From: Glycomyces lechevalierae
GTDB lineage: Bacteria > Actinomycetota > Actinomycetes > Mycobacteriales > Micromonosporaceae
DNA: 64,000 nt
Direction: 5' to 3'
NCBI RefSeq assembly: GCF_027622945.1
Contig: NZ_JAPZVQ010000004.1
Span: 1 to 64,000, forward strand
Each line of letters starts with the position of its first letter. The stretch's first letter is position 1. Shown here one piece after another: positions 7,716-15,651 of this stretch. The position numbers and the translations under genes are program-made. Below the pieces are notes generated by a model that did not search any database, had not been told where the DNA came from, and was given only the letters and a program-made list of their open reading frames with translations.

Positions 7716-8534
7716 CTAGCGGAACGCGGGCGCGTTGCGCTTCGCCCAGTCCGCGAACGGCGCGGCGGGGCGGCCGAGGACGCGCTCGATGTCCGGGCTC
7801 GGCGCCTGCTCGGCGGGGGAGGGCTCGCCCAGCACTTGGAGCGTGGCCTCCACGACCCGCTCGGGCATGAAGCCGAGCATCCGGGTCCGCGCCTCTTCGC
7901 GGGTCAGCTCCGTGAAGGCGACCGGTCCGCCGATGGCGTCGGCGATCGCGGCGGCCTGCTGCCTTGGGGCGATCGCGGCCGGTCCGGTCAGGGTGTAGAC
8001 CTCGCCGGCGTGGCCGGGTTCGAGCAGTGCCGCAGCTGCGACGGCGGCGATGTCGGCCGGGTCGACCGCCGGAAGGGCGGTGTCGCCGAACGGCGCTTCC
8101 ACTACCCGCCGGGTGCGGACCGATTCGGCCCAGCCGTACGCGTTGGAGGCGAAGTTGCCCGGGCGCAGCATCGTCCATTCCAGACCGGAGCGTCGCACGG
8201 CCTCTTCGAGGTTCGGGTTGTGGCGTCCGGTGCCGACCCCTTGGGACGAGAGCAGCACGACCTTGCGGATCCCGCTCGCCCGCGCGGCCTCCATGACGGC
8301 GTCCATGTCGCCGTTCACGATGAAATCGCCTGCGGTGAGCACGAAGAGCGCCTCCGCGCCTTCGAAGGCGGGCTTCAGGGTCGCGGGTTCGGCCAGGTCG
8401 GCCTGGACGTGGGTGACGCCAGCGGGGAACTCGGCGGCGTTGCGGGACACGGCGGTGACCTTCTCGCCGGCGGCGACGAGCAGTTCGACGAGCGGGCGGC
8501 CGACGTTTCCGGTGGCTCCGGTGACGGTGATCAT
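7716..8534 (-). CDS. NmrA-like NAD(P)-binding protein (atypical SDR)
   Basis: This 272-aa protein opens with the Rossmann motif ITVTGATGNVGRPLVE (GATGNVG at about residues 6-12) and continues as an NmrA/QOR2-type atypical SDR. It has VLLSSQG and a LRPGNFASN segment typical of the family. Members act as quinone oxidoreductases, isoflavone-reductase-like enzymes or NAD(P)H sensors. It is divergent from an HxlR regulator, a pairing common for redox-responsive quinone reductases, so HxlR control is likely. Confidence 0.85.
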   Translation of the reverse strand: MITVTGATGNVGRPLVELLVAAGEKVTAVSRNAAEFPAGVTHVQADLAEPATLKPAFEGAEALFVLTAGDFIVNGDMDAVMEAARASGIRKVVLLSSQGVGTGRHNPNLEEAVRRSGLEWTMLRPGNFASNAYGWAESVRTRRVVEAPFGDTALPAVDPADIAAVAAAALLEPGHAGEVYTLTGPAAIAPRQQAAAIADAIGGPVAFTELTREEARTRMLGFMPERVVEATLQVLGEPSPAEQAPSPDIERVLGRPAAPFADWAKRNAPAFR

Positions 8535-8602
8535 GCTTGGTTTCTCCTTGTGTCTGTGTTGAAACCAAAGCTAGGAGCCTCGCGGCGGTTCCGGAAGAAC
8601 GC

Positions 8603-8612
8603 ACTTCGAAGT
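8603..8612. promoter_or_regulatory. HxlR operator candidate
   Basis: The perfect palindrome ACTTCGAAGT lies between the divergent NmrA-like and HxlR genes, about 70 bases from the first and 30 from the second. Its placement suggests binding by HxlR; no experiment supports it. Confidence 0.45.
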
Positions 8613-8641
8613 AAGCTCATGTCGTGTTGGTAGGAAATCAG

Positions 8642-9013
8642 GTGGCCTGGCCCGGCGCGACCGGCCCGAGTGAGGTGTTTCACCGCCAGTGCCCGGCCGT
8701 GCAGGTCCTCGACCACATCACGAGCCGCTGGGGCATCTGGGTGCTGCTCGCGCTCAACGACGGCGAGCTGCGGTTCTTCGAGCTGCGCGAGCGGATCGAC
8801 GGCGTGAGCGAGAAGATGCTCTCCCAGACCCTCAAGCACCTCGTCGCGGACGGCCTCGTCTGGCGGCACGTCGAACCCACCGTCCCGCCCCAGGTCACCT
8901 ACGGCCTTACCGAACTCGGTGAAGGCACCGCTCAGCGCCTCGGCGGCATGTTCGACTGGATCCGCGGCAACGCGGACACCATCATGGACGCCCGCGGCAA
9001 AGCCGACGCCTAG
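8642..9013 (+). CDS. HxlR-family transcriptional regulator
   Basis: This protein of about 123 aa has the HxlR pattern CPAVQVLDHITSRWGIWVLLAL, with the conserved Cys near the N-terminus that acts as a redox or quinone sensor in several family members. FFELRERIDGVSEKMLSQTLKHL (helix-turn-helix) and a YGLTELG wing follow. GTG 8642 has an AGGA six bases upstream; GTG 8624 would add six residues. It is divergent from the NmrA-like oxidoreductase, its probable target. Confidence 0.85.
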   Translation: MAWPGATGPSEVFHRQCPAVQVLDHITSRWGIWVLLALNDGELRFFELRERIDGVSEKMLSQTLKHLVADGLVWRHVEPTVPPQVTYGLTELGEGTAQRLGGMFDWIRGNADTIMDARGKADA

Positions 9014-9022
9014 CCGCGCAGA

Positions 9023-9751
9023 CTAGAAGCGCAGTTCGGCCTTGACGATCCGGCCGGGCTCTTCGTCGGCGCGTGCCGCCACCGCGCCGTCCGGGGACCA
9101 GATCGCCGAGTTGCCCGCGGCCGGGAGGTCGCTGCCCGGGCCCGCGGCGCAGGCCTGCACCACCCAGATCCCGTAGCCGCGAGCGAGCTGCGGCATCCGC
9201 TTGTCGCGCTTGGGAAGTCCCTGCGGCGTGTAGAGCGCGCCGGCGATGTACGCGTCGATACCGCCCAGGCCCGAGCGCTTCGCGAACTCGGCAGTCGCCG
9301 GGGCGTGCTCGAACATCATGGTGTCCCGGCAGATCGCCAGGCCGAGCCGCCAGCCGTCCAGTTCCAGGACGACAGGGTCCGTCGCCGCCTGGAAGCGGCG
9401 GCCTTCCTCCTCGTCGGGGTGCATCTTCCGATAGGCGACCGCGACCCCTTGGCCGTCGATCCGCAGCGTCGCGATGTACTCGGCGTCGCCTTCCTTGATC
9501 GGCGCGCCCGCCAGCGCGACCGAACCGGTCTCGGCGCACGCCGCCACGATCTGGTCCAGCTCCGGATCGTCAAGGGCCACACTGGGAGCCGCCATCGCGT
9601 ACGAGGAGAGCGACAGTTCCGGGAACACCACGAGCCGCGCGCCCGCCGCGCGGATCGCCTCGGCGTGCGCGCGGGCGTTGAAGGCGAGGTCGCCGGGGCG
9701 CAGCTCGGGCTGGGCGGCGGCGACGGTCAGGGGCGCGGGGCGATCGCTCAT
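9023..9751 (-). CDS. Carbon-nitrogen hydrolase (nitrilase superfamily)
   Basis: This 242-aa protein carries the complete catalytic triad: Glu45 in VFPELSLSSY, Lys109 in YRKMHP and Cys141 in AICRDTMM. The family cleaves C-N bonds in amides, nitriles or carbamoyl compounds. The length is shorter than for omega-amidases, and the substrate is unknown. ATG 9751 (MSDRPAPL) is preferred because the longer frame reads into the intergenic promoter region. It is convergent with HxlR (9 bases) and divergent from the cupin. Confidence 0.85.
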   Translation of the reverse strand: MSDRPAPLTVAAAQPELRPGDLAFNARAHAEAIRAAGARLVVFPELSLSSYAMAAPSVALDDPELDQIVAACAETGSVALAGAPIKEGDAEYIATLRIDGQGVAVAYRKMHPDEEEGRRFQAATDPVVLELDGWRLGLAICRDTMMFEHAPATAEFAKRSGLGGIDAYIAGALYTPQGLPKRDKRMPQLARGYGIWVVQACAAGPGSDLPAAGNSAIWSPDGAVAARADEEPGRIVKAELRF

Positions 9752-9847
9752 GGCCCGAGCGTAGCCGGGGCTCCCCGATGCGCGCACCTGCAGCGGCAGT
9801 ACGCTCCAGTCACCGTTACGACCCCGCGACCAGAGAGGCCTCCTCGC

Positions 9848-10333
9848 ATGTCATACCCCGAACCGAAGTACTTCGGCGACACCGGTGAGACCAGCGCCGT
9901 CGTGCGCCGCGGCGACGCTCCCGCCGACATCCTCTTCGCGAACGGCCACGCCGACTACCTCGCGAAAGGCGCCGCGACGGGCGGCGAGTTCGGCCTCTAC
10001 CGCTGGAACATGGGCCCCAAGAAGGGCGGCCCGGGCGCGCACTTCCACAAGACGATCTCGGAGTCCTTCTACATCCTCGAAGGCACCGTCACGATCTACA
10101 ACGGCAATGAGTGGGCCCCGATGAGCAAGGGCGACTTCGTGTACGTCCCGCAGGGCGGCCTGCACGGCTTCCGCAACGACACCGACGAGCCCGCCTCGAT
10201 GCTGCTGCTCTTCACCCCGGGCGCGCCGCGCGAGCCCTACTTCGAAGGGCTCGCGACCATCGGCGAGATGACCGAGGAGGAGCGCGCCGCGTTCTTCCTC
10301 GAGCACGACAACTACTGGGTCGAAGAGGCCTAG
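9848..10333 (+). CDS. Cupin-domain protein
   Basis: This 161-aa protein holds a single cupin: motif 1 around GPGAHFHKTISESFYILEG (metal ligands His, His and Glu) and motif 2 PQGGLHGFRN with the fourth ligand His. It is followed by a short helical tail. Such proteins are metal-dependent dioxygenases, isomerases or binding proteins; no specific role can be assigned. It ends convergently with the response regulator, the two stop codons overlapping by four bases. Confidence 0.8.
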   Translation: MSYPEPKYFGDTGETSAVVRRGDAPADILFANGHADYLAKGAATGGEFGLYRWNMGPKKGGPGAHFHKTISESFYILEGTVTIYNGNEWAPMSKGDFVYVPQGGLHGFRNDTDEPASMLLLFTPGAPREPYFEGLATIGEMTEEERAAFFLEHDNYWVEEA

Positions 10334-10977
10334 CGCCTCGGCTGCAGCAGGCCGCGCTCGTACCCGGCGGCCACGGCGGCCGCCCGGTCGTTCACCTCGA
10401 GCTTCGCGTAGACGTGCATGAGATGGGTCTTGACCGTGGCCTCGCTGATGAACAGCTCCGCGGCGGCCTCCCTGTTGTTGCGGCCCTTCGCGATCAGCGC
10501 CAGCACCTCCAGCTCCCGCTCGCTGAGCGGGCCGGTGCTCGGCGCGGGCCGGCGCACCCGGTCCATCAGCAGCGACGCCACCGAAGGGGCCAGGACCGTG
10601 CCGCCCTCGTGCGCGGTCCTGATGGCGCGCTGCAGTTCCGCGGGCGAGGCGTCCTTGAGCAGGTAGCCGCTCGCGCCCGCCTCGATCGCGGGCAGCACGT
10701 CCGAGTCCGTGTCGTACGTGGTCAGCACCAGCACTTTCGCGGCCGCGCCGCGCGCGGCCAGCTCCCGGATCGCGCTCACCCCATCGGTGCCGGGCATCCG
10801 CAGGTCCATGAGCACCACGTCCGGCGCGAGGGCGAGCGCCCGGTCGACGGCCTCCCGGCCGTCGGCGGCCTCGCCCACGACCTCGATGTCCGCGACGCGC
10901 GCGAACATGCCGTGCAGGCCGTCGCGCACCACGGGGTGGTCGTCGACGATGAGCACCCGGATCGGTTCAGGCGGCAT
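10330..10977 (-). CDS. NarL/FixJ-type response regulator
   Basis: This 215-aa protein has a receiver domain with VLIVDDHP at the N-terminus, phospho-acceptor Asp58 in VVLMDLRMPG, and a conserved Lys in YLLKDASP. It ends in a LuxR helix-turn-helix (LSERELEVLALIAKGRNNREAAAELFISEATVKTH). Its start overlaps the kinase stop by 11 bases. Together with the kinase and the ABC-2 exporter upstream it forms one operon, so it may control that exporter. Confidence 0.92.
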   Translation of the reverse strand: MPPEPIRVLIVDDHPVVRDGLHGMFARVADIEVVGEAADGREAVDRALALAPDVVLMDLRMPGTDGVSAIRELAARGAAAKVLVLTTYDTDSDVLPAIEAGASGYLLKDASPAELQRAIRTAHEGGTVLAPSVASLLMDRVRRPAPSTGPLSERELEVLALIAKGRNNREAAAELFISEATVKTHLMHVYAKLEVNDRAAAVAAGYERGLLQPRR

Positions 10978-12226
10978 CGGCCACCGCCTGCGGCACGGCC
11001 GGGACGATCGCCGAGACCACGGTCCCGGCCCCCGGCTCGGACTCGACCGAGAAGCTCCCGGCGAGGCGGCCCACGCGCTGCCGCATCGCCGCGATGCCGT
11101 ACCCGCTCCCCTTGGCGGCCTTCGCCTTCGCCGGTTCAAAACCGACGCCGTCGTCGCGCACGTCGAGCGCCAACTGGTCCTCCATGTAGGAGAGCGTAAT
11201 GCCCACTCTCGCGGCCCCGCTGTGCTTGGCGGCGTTGGTGAGCGCCTCCTGGGTGACGCGCAGGAGCGTCACCTCGACCTCCGGGTGCATCGGCTTCGCG
11301 TCCCCGGTCGTGACGAGCTCGACCGGCACGTCGTGCGCCCGCGACCACTTCGCCGAGACCTCCGCGAGCGCTTCGGGGAGCTGCGCGGCGTCGAGGGTCG
11401 GCGGGCCGATGGCCTGCACGGTGCGGCGGGCCTCGGCCAGGCTCTCGCGGGCGAGGTCCGCGGCGCTGTCGAGATGGCGGCGGCGCTGCGCCTCGTCGTC
11501 CGTGCCGTCGGCGGCGTGGAGCTGCGCGATGATCCCCGCCAGGCCCTGCGCGACGGTGTCGTGGATGTCCCGCGCCATGCGCTGGCGTTCGTCGAGGACG
11601 CCCGCTTCCCTTGCCTGCGTGAGCAACTGCATGTGGAGTCCGGCGTTCTCCTGCAGTGCGGCCTCCCGCGAGAGCAGGGCCTCCTCGCGCTGCTGCCGCA
11701 GTTGCACCAGCCGCTCGTTGAGCAGGAATCCGGAGCTGATCGCGGAGGTCTGGACCAGGAAGATGACCATGTAGACGATGACGGCCTCGGCCTGCGGATC
11801 ACCGAATTCGATCACGCTCGAGTTGACCACGAGGGAGGTCGCGCCGATGCCGGCGACCAGCCCCGGCATCGTCTTCATGTACCCCGCGTGGAAGAACCCG
11901 GTGACCACGAAGATGAAGAACAGCATGTCCCGGCTCATCAGCGCCGCGCCGAACGCGAGCATCACGAACAGGTGCACCGCGAGCCGGGTCCCGGACGCTT
12001 CGGTCTTCGCCGGGATCCGGGTGTACGCGCAGTACACCCACGCGGCCGCGGCGGCCGCGAGGCCCAGCGTGACGAGCTGGTAGTCCCACGGCCGCCGCGT
12101 GACGAGGATGCTCAGCGCCGCGCTGAGCCCGAGCGTCACGTAGGGCAGCCAGTCGAGGAGCCGGTGGTACGTCGACTCGATCCTGGAGTGCCGCTCGGAC
12201 AGCTCCTCAGGCGTCACCGGCTCCAT
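10967..12226 (-). CDS. Sensor histidine kinase (HisKA_3 family)
   Basis: This 419-aa membrane kinase has hydrophobic segments between about residues 27 and 165, a coiled-coil linker (RLVQLRQQREEALL), and the HisKA_3 dimerisation motif RMARDIHDTVAQGL with phospho-acceptor His222. Its ATPase domain has N-box EALTNAAKHS and DVRDDGVGF. The sensor part is membrane-embedded with no large extracellular domain, as in DesK-like sensors. ATG 12226 is chosen, giving a 5-base gap to the permease; GTG 12241 would overlap it. Confidence 0.92.
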   Translation of the reverse strand: MEPVTPEELSERHSRIESTYHRLLDWLPYVTLGLSAALSILVTRRPWDYQLVTLGLAAAAAAWVYCAYTRIPAKTEASGTRLAVHLFVMLAFGAALMSRDMLFFIFVVTGFFHAGYMKTMPGLVAGIGATSLVVNSSVIEFGDPQAEAVIVYMVIFLVQTSAISSGFLLNERLVQLRQQREEALLSREAALQENAGLHMQLLTQAREAGVLDERQRMARDIHDTVAQGLAGIIAQLHAADGTDDEAQRRRHLDSAADLARESLAEARRTVQAIGPPTLDAAQLPEALAEVSAKWSRAHDVPVELVTTGDAKPMHPEVEVTLLRVTQEALTNAAKHSGAARVGITLSYMEDQLALDVRDDGVGFEPAKAKAAKGSGYGIAAMRQRVGRLAGSFSVESEPGAGTVVSAIVPAVPQAVADAA

Positions 12227-12231
12227 GACTG

Positions 12232-12966
12232 CTACTCCCACTTGAAGATCCGGGCCGCGAGCGTCCCGGCGGCGATCGCGGTGGCGGCCATGACGGCCAG
12301 GGGGGCCGCGGCGGGGGCCGTGCCGGTCCAGGCGTCGAGCAGCGACTGCACGCCCGGCGGCACGTAGTCGCCGACGCGGGCGATCGCGTCCGGCAGCATG
12401 AACCGGGGGAGGTACACGCCGCCGAAGAACATCACGGACATGAACAGGACCGTGGTGAGCCCGGAGGCGGCTCGCGAGGTCGGCGCGACGGCCGCCACCA
12501 GCATACCGATCGCGAAGACCGAAGAGATCCCGAGCACGAACGCGATCGCGAAGCCGATGGGGCGCTGGGGCATCGGCACGTCGAAGACGAGCTTCCCGGA
12601 GACGACGACGAGGACCGCGGAGGCGAGCGCGGCCGCGAGGTTCACGATCATCTGCGCGAGCAGGAGTTTCGCGGGGTGGACCGGGGTGGTGCGCATGCGG
12701 CGCAGGACGCCGCGTTCGCGGTACGTGGCAAGGACGGCCGGGAGGTTGGTGAGGCCGACGACGGCCACGGCCATGACGAGCGCGGAGGGCGCGAAGTAGT
12801 CGATGAAGCGCTGCCCGCCCATGTCCGGGGAGGGTTCGCGCAGCGCCGGGATCGCGCCGAGTCCGAGGAGGATGACAGAGGGGAGGAGCAGGCCGATCGT
12901 GAACGACATGGGGTCGCGCAGGAACAGGCGGGCTTCGATCTGGACGAGCTTGCCGAGTGCGGGCAT
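12232..12966 (-). CDS. ABC-2 type transporter permease (DrrB-like)
   Basis: This 244-aa integral membrane protein has six hydrophobic segments, including the family's PSVILLGLG first helix region, a cytoplasmic RERGVLRRMRTTPVHP stretch (the amphipathic ABC-2 signature before the third helix), and a late FFGGVYLPRFMLP. It pairs with the ATPase 19 bases upstream as an exporter of drugs, lipids or polysaccharide precursors. Genetic coupling to the two-component system suggests response to cell-envelope stress or an antibiotic. Confidence 0.9.
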   Translation of the reverse strand: MPALGKLVQIEARLFLRDPMSFTIGLLLPSVILLGLGAIPALREPSPDMGGQRFIDYFAPSALVMAVAVVGLTNLPAVLATYRERGVLRRMRTTPVHPAKLLLAQMIVNLAAALASAVLVVVSGKLVFDVPMPQRPIGFAIAFVLGISSVFAIGMLVAAVAPTSRAASGLTTVLFMSVMFFGGVYLPRFMLPDAIARVGDYVPPGVQSLLDAWTGTAPAAAPLAVMAATAIAAGTLAARIFKWE

Positions 12967-12985
12967 CAGGGTCTCCTTGGGGTGC

Positions 12986-13894
12986 TTAGTGTTCGAGGGA
13001 CTTGCCGGTGAGGGCCACGAACGCGTCGTCGAGGCTGACCTGCTCGACGCGCAGTTCCGCGGCCACGATCTGGTTGCGCGCCAGGACCGAGGCGACGGCC
13101 TGGAGGACGTTCCCGTCGCCGGTGACGACCACGTGCGGGCCGCTGCGCTCGACGCGCGCGACCTCGGGGAGGTCGAGCAGGAGCGCGTCCGCGAACGCGG
13201 CGGAGGGCCGGAACCGCACCCGCTGCTCCTCGCTCACCCGCGCGGTGAGCCCGGCGGGGGTGTCGAGCGCGACGATCTTCCCGGTGTCCACCACCGCGAT
13301 CCGGTCGCAGAGCCGCTCGGCCTCGTCCATGAAGTGCGTGACCAGGATGATCGTCACCCCGGAGTTGCGGACCTGCTCGATGAGGTCCCACGTGTCGCGC
13401 CGCGCCTGCGGGTCGAGGCCGGTCGTCAGCTCGTCGAGCACGGCCACGCGCGGGTTGCCGACGAGCGCGAGCGCGATCGACAGGCGCTGCTGCTGCCCGC
13501 CCGAGAGCTTCCCGAACGGCGTCTTGCGTTTCCTTTCCAGGCCGAGCTTCTCGATCAACCGATCGGTGTTCGCGGGCGAGCGGTAGAACGACGCGTACAG
13601 GTCCAGGGCCTCGCCGACGCGGATGCGGTCGGGCAGGCGGCTCTCCTGCAACTGGATGCCGAGGACCTGCTTGAGCTCCGGGCCGTCGCGCTCGGGGTCG
13701 AGCCCCATCACGCGCACGCTGCCGCCGTCGCGGGACCGCAGCCCCTCGATGCATTCCACAGTGGTCGTCTTACCGGCGCCGTTGGGGCCGAGGATCCCGA
13801 AGATCTCGCCTTCCTCGACTTCGAACGAGATCCCGTCCACGGCACGCATACTGCCGTAATCCTTGACCAGGTCCCGCACTTCGATGATCGCCAT
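12986..13894 (-). CDS. ABC transporter ATP-binding protein (DrrA-like)
   Basis: This 302-aa protein has Walker A GPNGAGKT at residues 36-43, signature LSGGQ at 130-134, Walker B VAVLDE at 150-155 and a switch His in VTHFMDEAE. The C-terminal domain of about 80 residues is typical of DrrA/NodI-type exporters. It is the first gene of the exporter-kinase-regulator operon. A well-placed AAGGAGG precedes its ATG. Confidence 0.93.
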   Translation of the reverse strand: MAIIEVRDLVKDYGSMRAVDGISFEVEEGEIFGILGPNGAGKTTTVECIEGLRSRDGGSVRVMGLDPERDGPELKQVLGIQLQESRLPDRIRVGEALDLYASFYRSPANTDRLIEKLGLERKRKTPFGKLSGGQQQRLSIALALVGNPRVAVLDELTTGLDPQARRDTWDLIEQVRNSGVTIILVTHFMDEAERLCDRIAVVDTGKIVALDTPAGLTARVSEEQRVRFRPSAAFADALLLDLPEVARVERSGPHVVVTGDGNVLQAVASVLARNQIVAAELRVEQVSLDDAFVALTGKSLEH

Positions 13895-13986
13895 GTCGGC
13901 CTCCTTGCTTCGTGTACGTCAACACTCGCAAGAACGGCGCGCGGCGGCATCGGACGCGCGTCTGAGGCACCGGCTGATCCGCGCGG

Positions 13987-14002
13987 TCAACCGATCGGTT
14001 GA
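13987..14002. promoter_or_regulatory. 16-bp perfect palindrome upstream of the ABC exporter operon
   Basis: TCAACCGATCGGTTGA, extended by GCG/CGC on the outside, lies 93 bases upstream of the ATPase start and 10 bases past the stop of the beta-trefoil gene. The AACCG-N2-CGGTT form resembles TetR-type operators. It could also act as the hairpin terminating the upstream gene. No TetR gene is adjacent. Confidence 0.5.
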
Positions 14003-14011
14003 TCGCCTCAC

Positions 14012-14854
14012 TCAGGAGGACAAGGTGAACCGCTGGGTCGCGTCGCCCGCGTCGCAGGAGTCGGTCGCGGTCGGCTCGCCCGAACTGGCGGAGCGCCCGG
14101 CGAGCATCCCGACGCACAGTCCGGAAGCGCTGGTGGCGATCGTGTAGACCCCGCCGCCCTGCGGTTCGAGCTCCCAGAACTGGGTCTCGGTGAACTCGCA
14201 CCCGTAGGCGGCCATGAGGTACCCCTCCCGGTCGGCGGGGGCGTCGGCGCCCATGCAGGCACTCCAGTCGGCGAAGTGCAGGTTGAACACGTACACGCCC
14301 TCGTCCCAGGCCACGACCTGGATCGTGGACGGGTTCGCGGAGCCGCACCCGGCGAGCACGACGACGGTGCGGCCCTCATTGCCCGGCTCGGGCCCGGTGC
14401 TCAGGCACAGGCCGCTGGCCTCCTGCTTCACCTGGTACCAGCCGTCGGCCGGATACGCGGGCGCGGGCGGCGGCGCTTCGGACTCGGTCGCGGCGTCCTG
14501 CGCCGGCTCGTCATCGTCCGCTTCGGACGGTTCGGCGCTCGGCGACTCCGACGGGCTCGCACTGGGACTCGGGCTCGGCGAGGCGGACGGCGTGGAGGTC
14601 GCGGCCATGGAGGTCGCCGCGGGCTCGGTGGCCGCGGCGGGCTCCGGTTCGTCCTCGCCGCCGCCGGCGGTCATCACGGCGGCGACGACGGCGATCGTCA
14701 GGACGAGCGCGACGACCGCCGCGACGCCGGCCATGGCCTGGCCGGTGCCGAGGCGCAGCCGGGCCTTGTCCCAGGTCTCGCGGAGTCGCGCGGGCAGGTC
14801 GGCCCCGGCGGAGTGCCGGGGGGTGTGCGGGTCGCGCGGGTCGCGTGGTGCCAC
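14012..14854 (-). CDS. Single-pass membrane protein with extracellular beta-trefoil (ricin-B-like) domain
   Basis: This 280-aa protein has a cytoplasmic head of about 42 residues and a transmembrane helix at about 43-64 (VAAVVALVLTIAVVAAVM). A Ser/Pro/Glu-rich extracellular linker runs to about 135, and the C-terminal domain carries repeated GLCLS/GLCVG and Q-x-W/F motifs. The repeats YQVKQEASGLCLS, LHFADWSACMG and IATSASGLCVG fit a beta-trefoil, often carbohydrate-binding, with paired cysteines. GTG 14854 has AAGGA seven bases upstream. It is a paralogue of the next gene and the last gene of the operon divergent from the WXG100 genes. Confidence 0.75.
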   Translation of the reverse strand: MAPRDPRDPHTPRHSAGADLPARLRETWDKARLRLGTGQAMAGVAAVVALVLTIAVVAAVMTAGGGEDEPEPAAATEPAATSMAATSTPSASPSPSPSASPSESPSAEPSEADDDEPAQDAATESEAPPPAPAYPADGWYQVKQEASGLCLSTGPEPGNEGRTVVVLAGCGSANPSTIQVVAWDEGVYVFNLHFADWSACMGADAPADREGYLMAAYGCEFTETQFWELEPQGGGVYTIATSASGLCVGMLAGRSASSGEPTATDSCDAGDATQRFTLSS

Positions 14855-14887
14855 CGGTCGTTCCTTTGAGGAGGGGTGAGGGTCGGG

Positions 14888-15583
14888 TCAGGGGACCAGC
14901 AGCGCGAACCGCTGGTTCGGGTCGTCGGGGTCGCACGGCGCGGTCGCGAGGGCAGCGCCGGCTTCGACGGCCGCGCCTTCCAACAGCCCCAGGCAGAGTC
15001 CGGAGGCGACGACGGCGAACGTGTAGGAGTCCGCCCCGGCCCCGGTGAGCTGGAACCGCTGGAGGTCCGAGTCGGCGCAGTCCTGCCCGGCGGTCAGGTA
15101 CCCGGCGTCGTCTGCCGGTTCGTCGGCGCCCCAGCAGGCCTGCCAGTCGTCCTCGGTGAAGTCGAGGCCGACGGTGTACACGCCCGCGCCTTCGGACGCG
15201 AACGCGAGGCTCGCCGGATAGGTTGCGGCGCAGTCGCCCAGGACCATGACGCTGCGCCCGGGGTTGCCCGGCTCGGGCCCGTTCGTGACGCACAGCCCCG
15301 TGGCCTCCTGGCGCGCGAGGTACGCGCCGTCCGCGGGCAGCGTCGGCGCCGGGTCCCCTTCGCTTGCGGCCGAAGAGGTCTCGGCATCGCCGGAGGCGGC
15401 CTGGTCGTCGCCGTTGCTCGAGGCGACGACGGCCGCGACGATCGCGACGAGGAGCACGACCGCGACGACGGCGGCCGTCGCGGCGACGGCCCGGTTCGCG
15501 CCGATGCGGTCGCGCAGGCCTTCGAGGCCGTGCTGGATGCGGTCGGGCAGGTCGCGCTGCTGGCGCGGGTCAGTCTGGGTCAC
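14888..15583 (-). CDS. Second single-pass beta-trefoil membrane protein, paralogue of the neighbour
   Basis: This 231-aa protein has the same architecture as the previous gene: short cytoplasmic head (LPDRIQHGLEGLRDRIGANRAV), helix at about 37-58, short acidic linker, then a trefoil with ARQEATGLCVT, VGLDFTEDDWQACWG and AVVASGLCLG repeats and even cysteine spacing. GTG 15583 gives the best match to the paralogue's N-terminus; an upstream ATG at 15655 would overlap the preceding stop. Its place in the type VII operon suggests an envelope-exposed partner or receptor of the secretion system. Function is unknown. Confidence 0.75.
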   Translation of the reverse strand: MTQTDPRQQRDLPDRIQHGLEGLRDRIGANRAVAATAAVVAVVLLVAIVAAVVASSNGDDQAASGDAETSSAASEGDPAPTLPADGAYLARQEATGLCVTNGPEPGNPGRSVMVLGDCAATYPASLAFASEGAGVYTVGLDFTEDDWQACWGADEPADDAGYLTAGQDCADSDLQRFQLTGAGADSYTFAVVASGLCLGLLEGAAVEAGAALATAPCDPDDPNQRFALLVP

Positions 15584-15651
15584 AGTGGAGGGTTCTCTCG
15601 TGGCTCGGGGGCAATGCGTTCGGGCGGGGCCGTGCGGCCCCGCCCGGGTCG

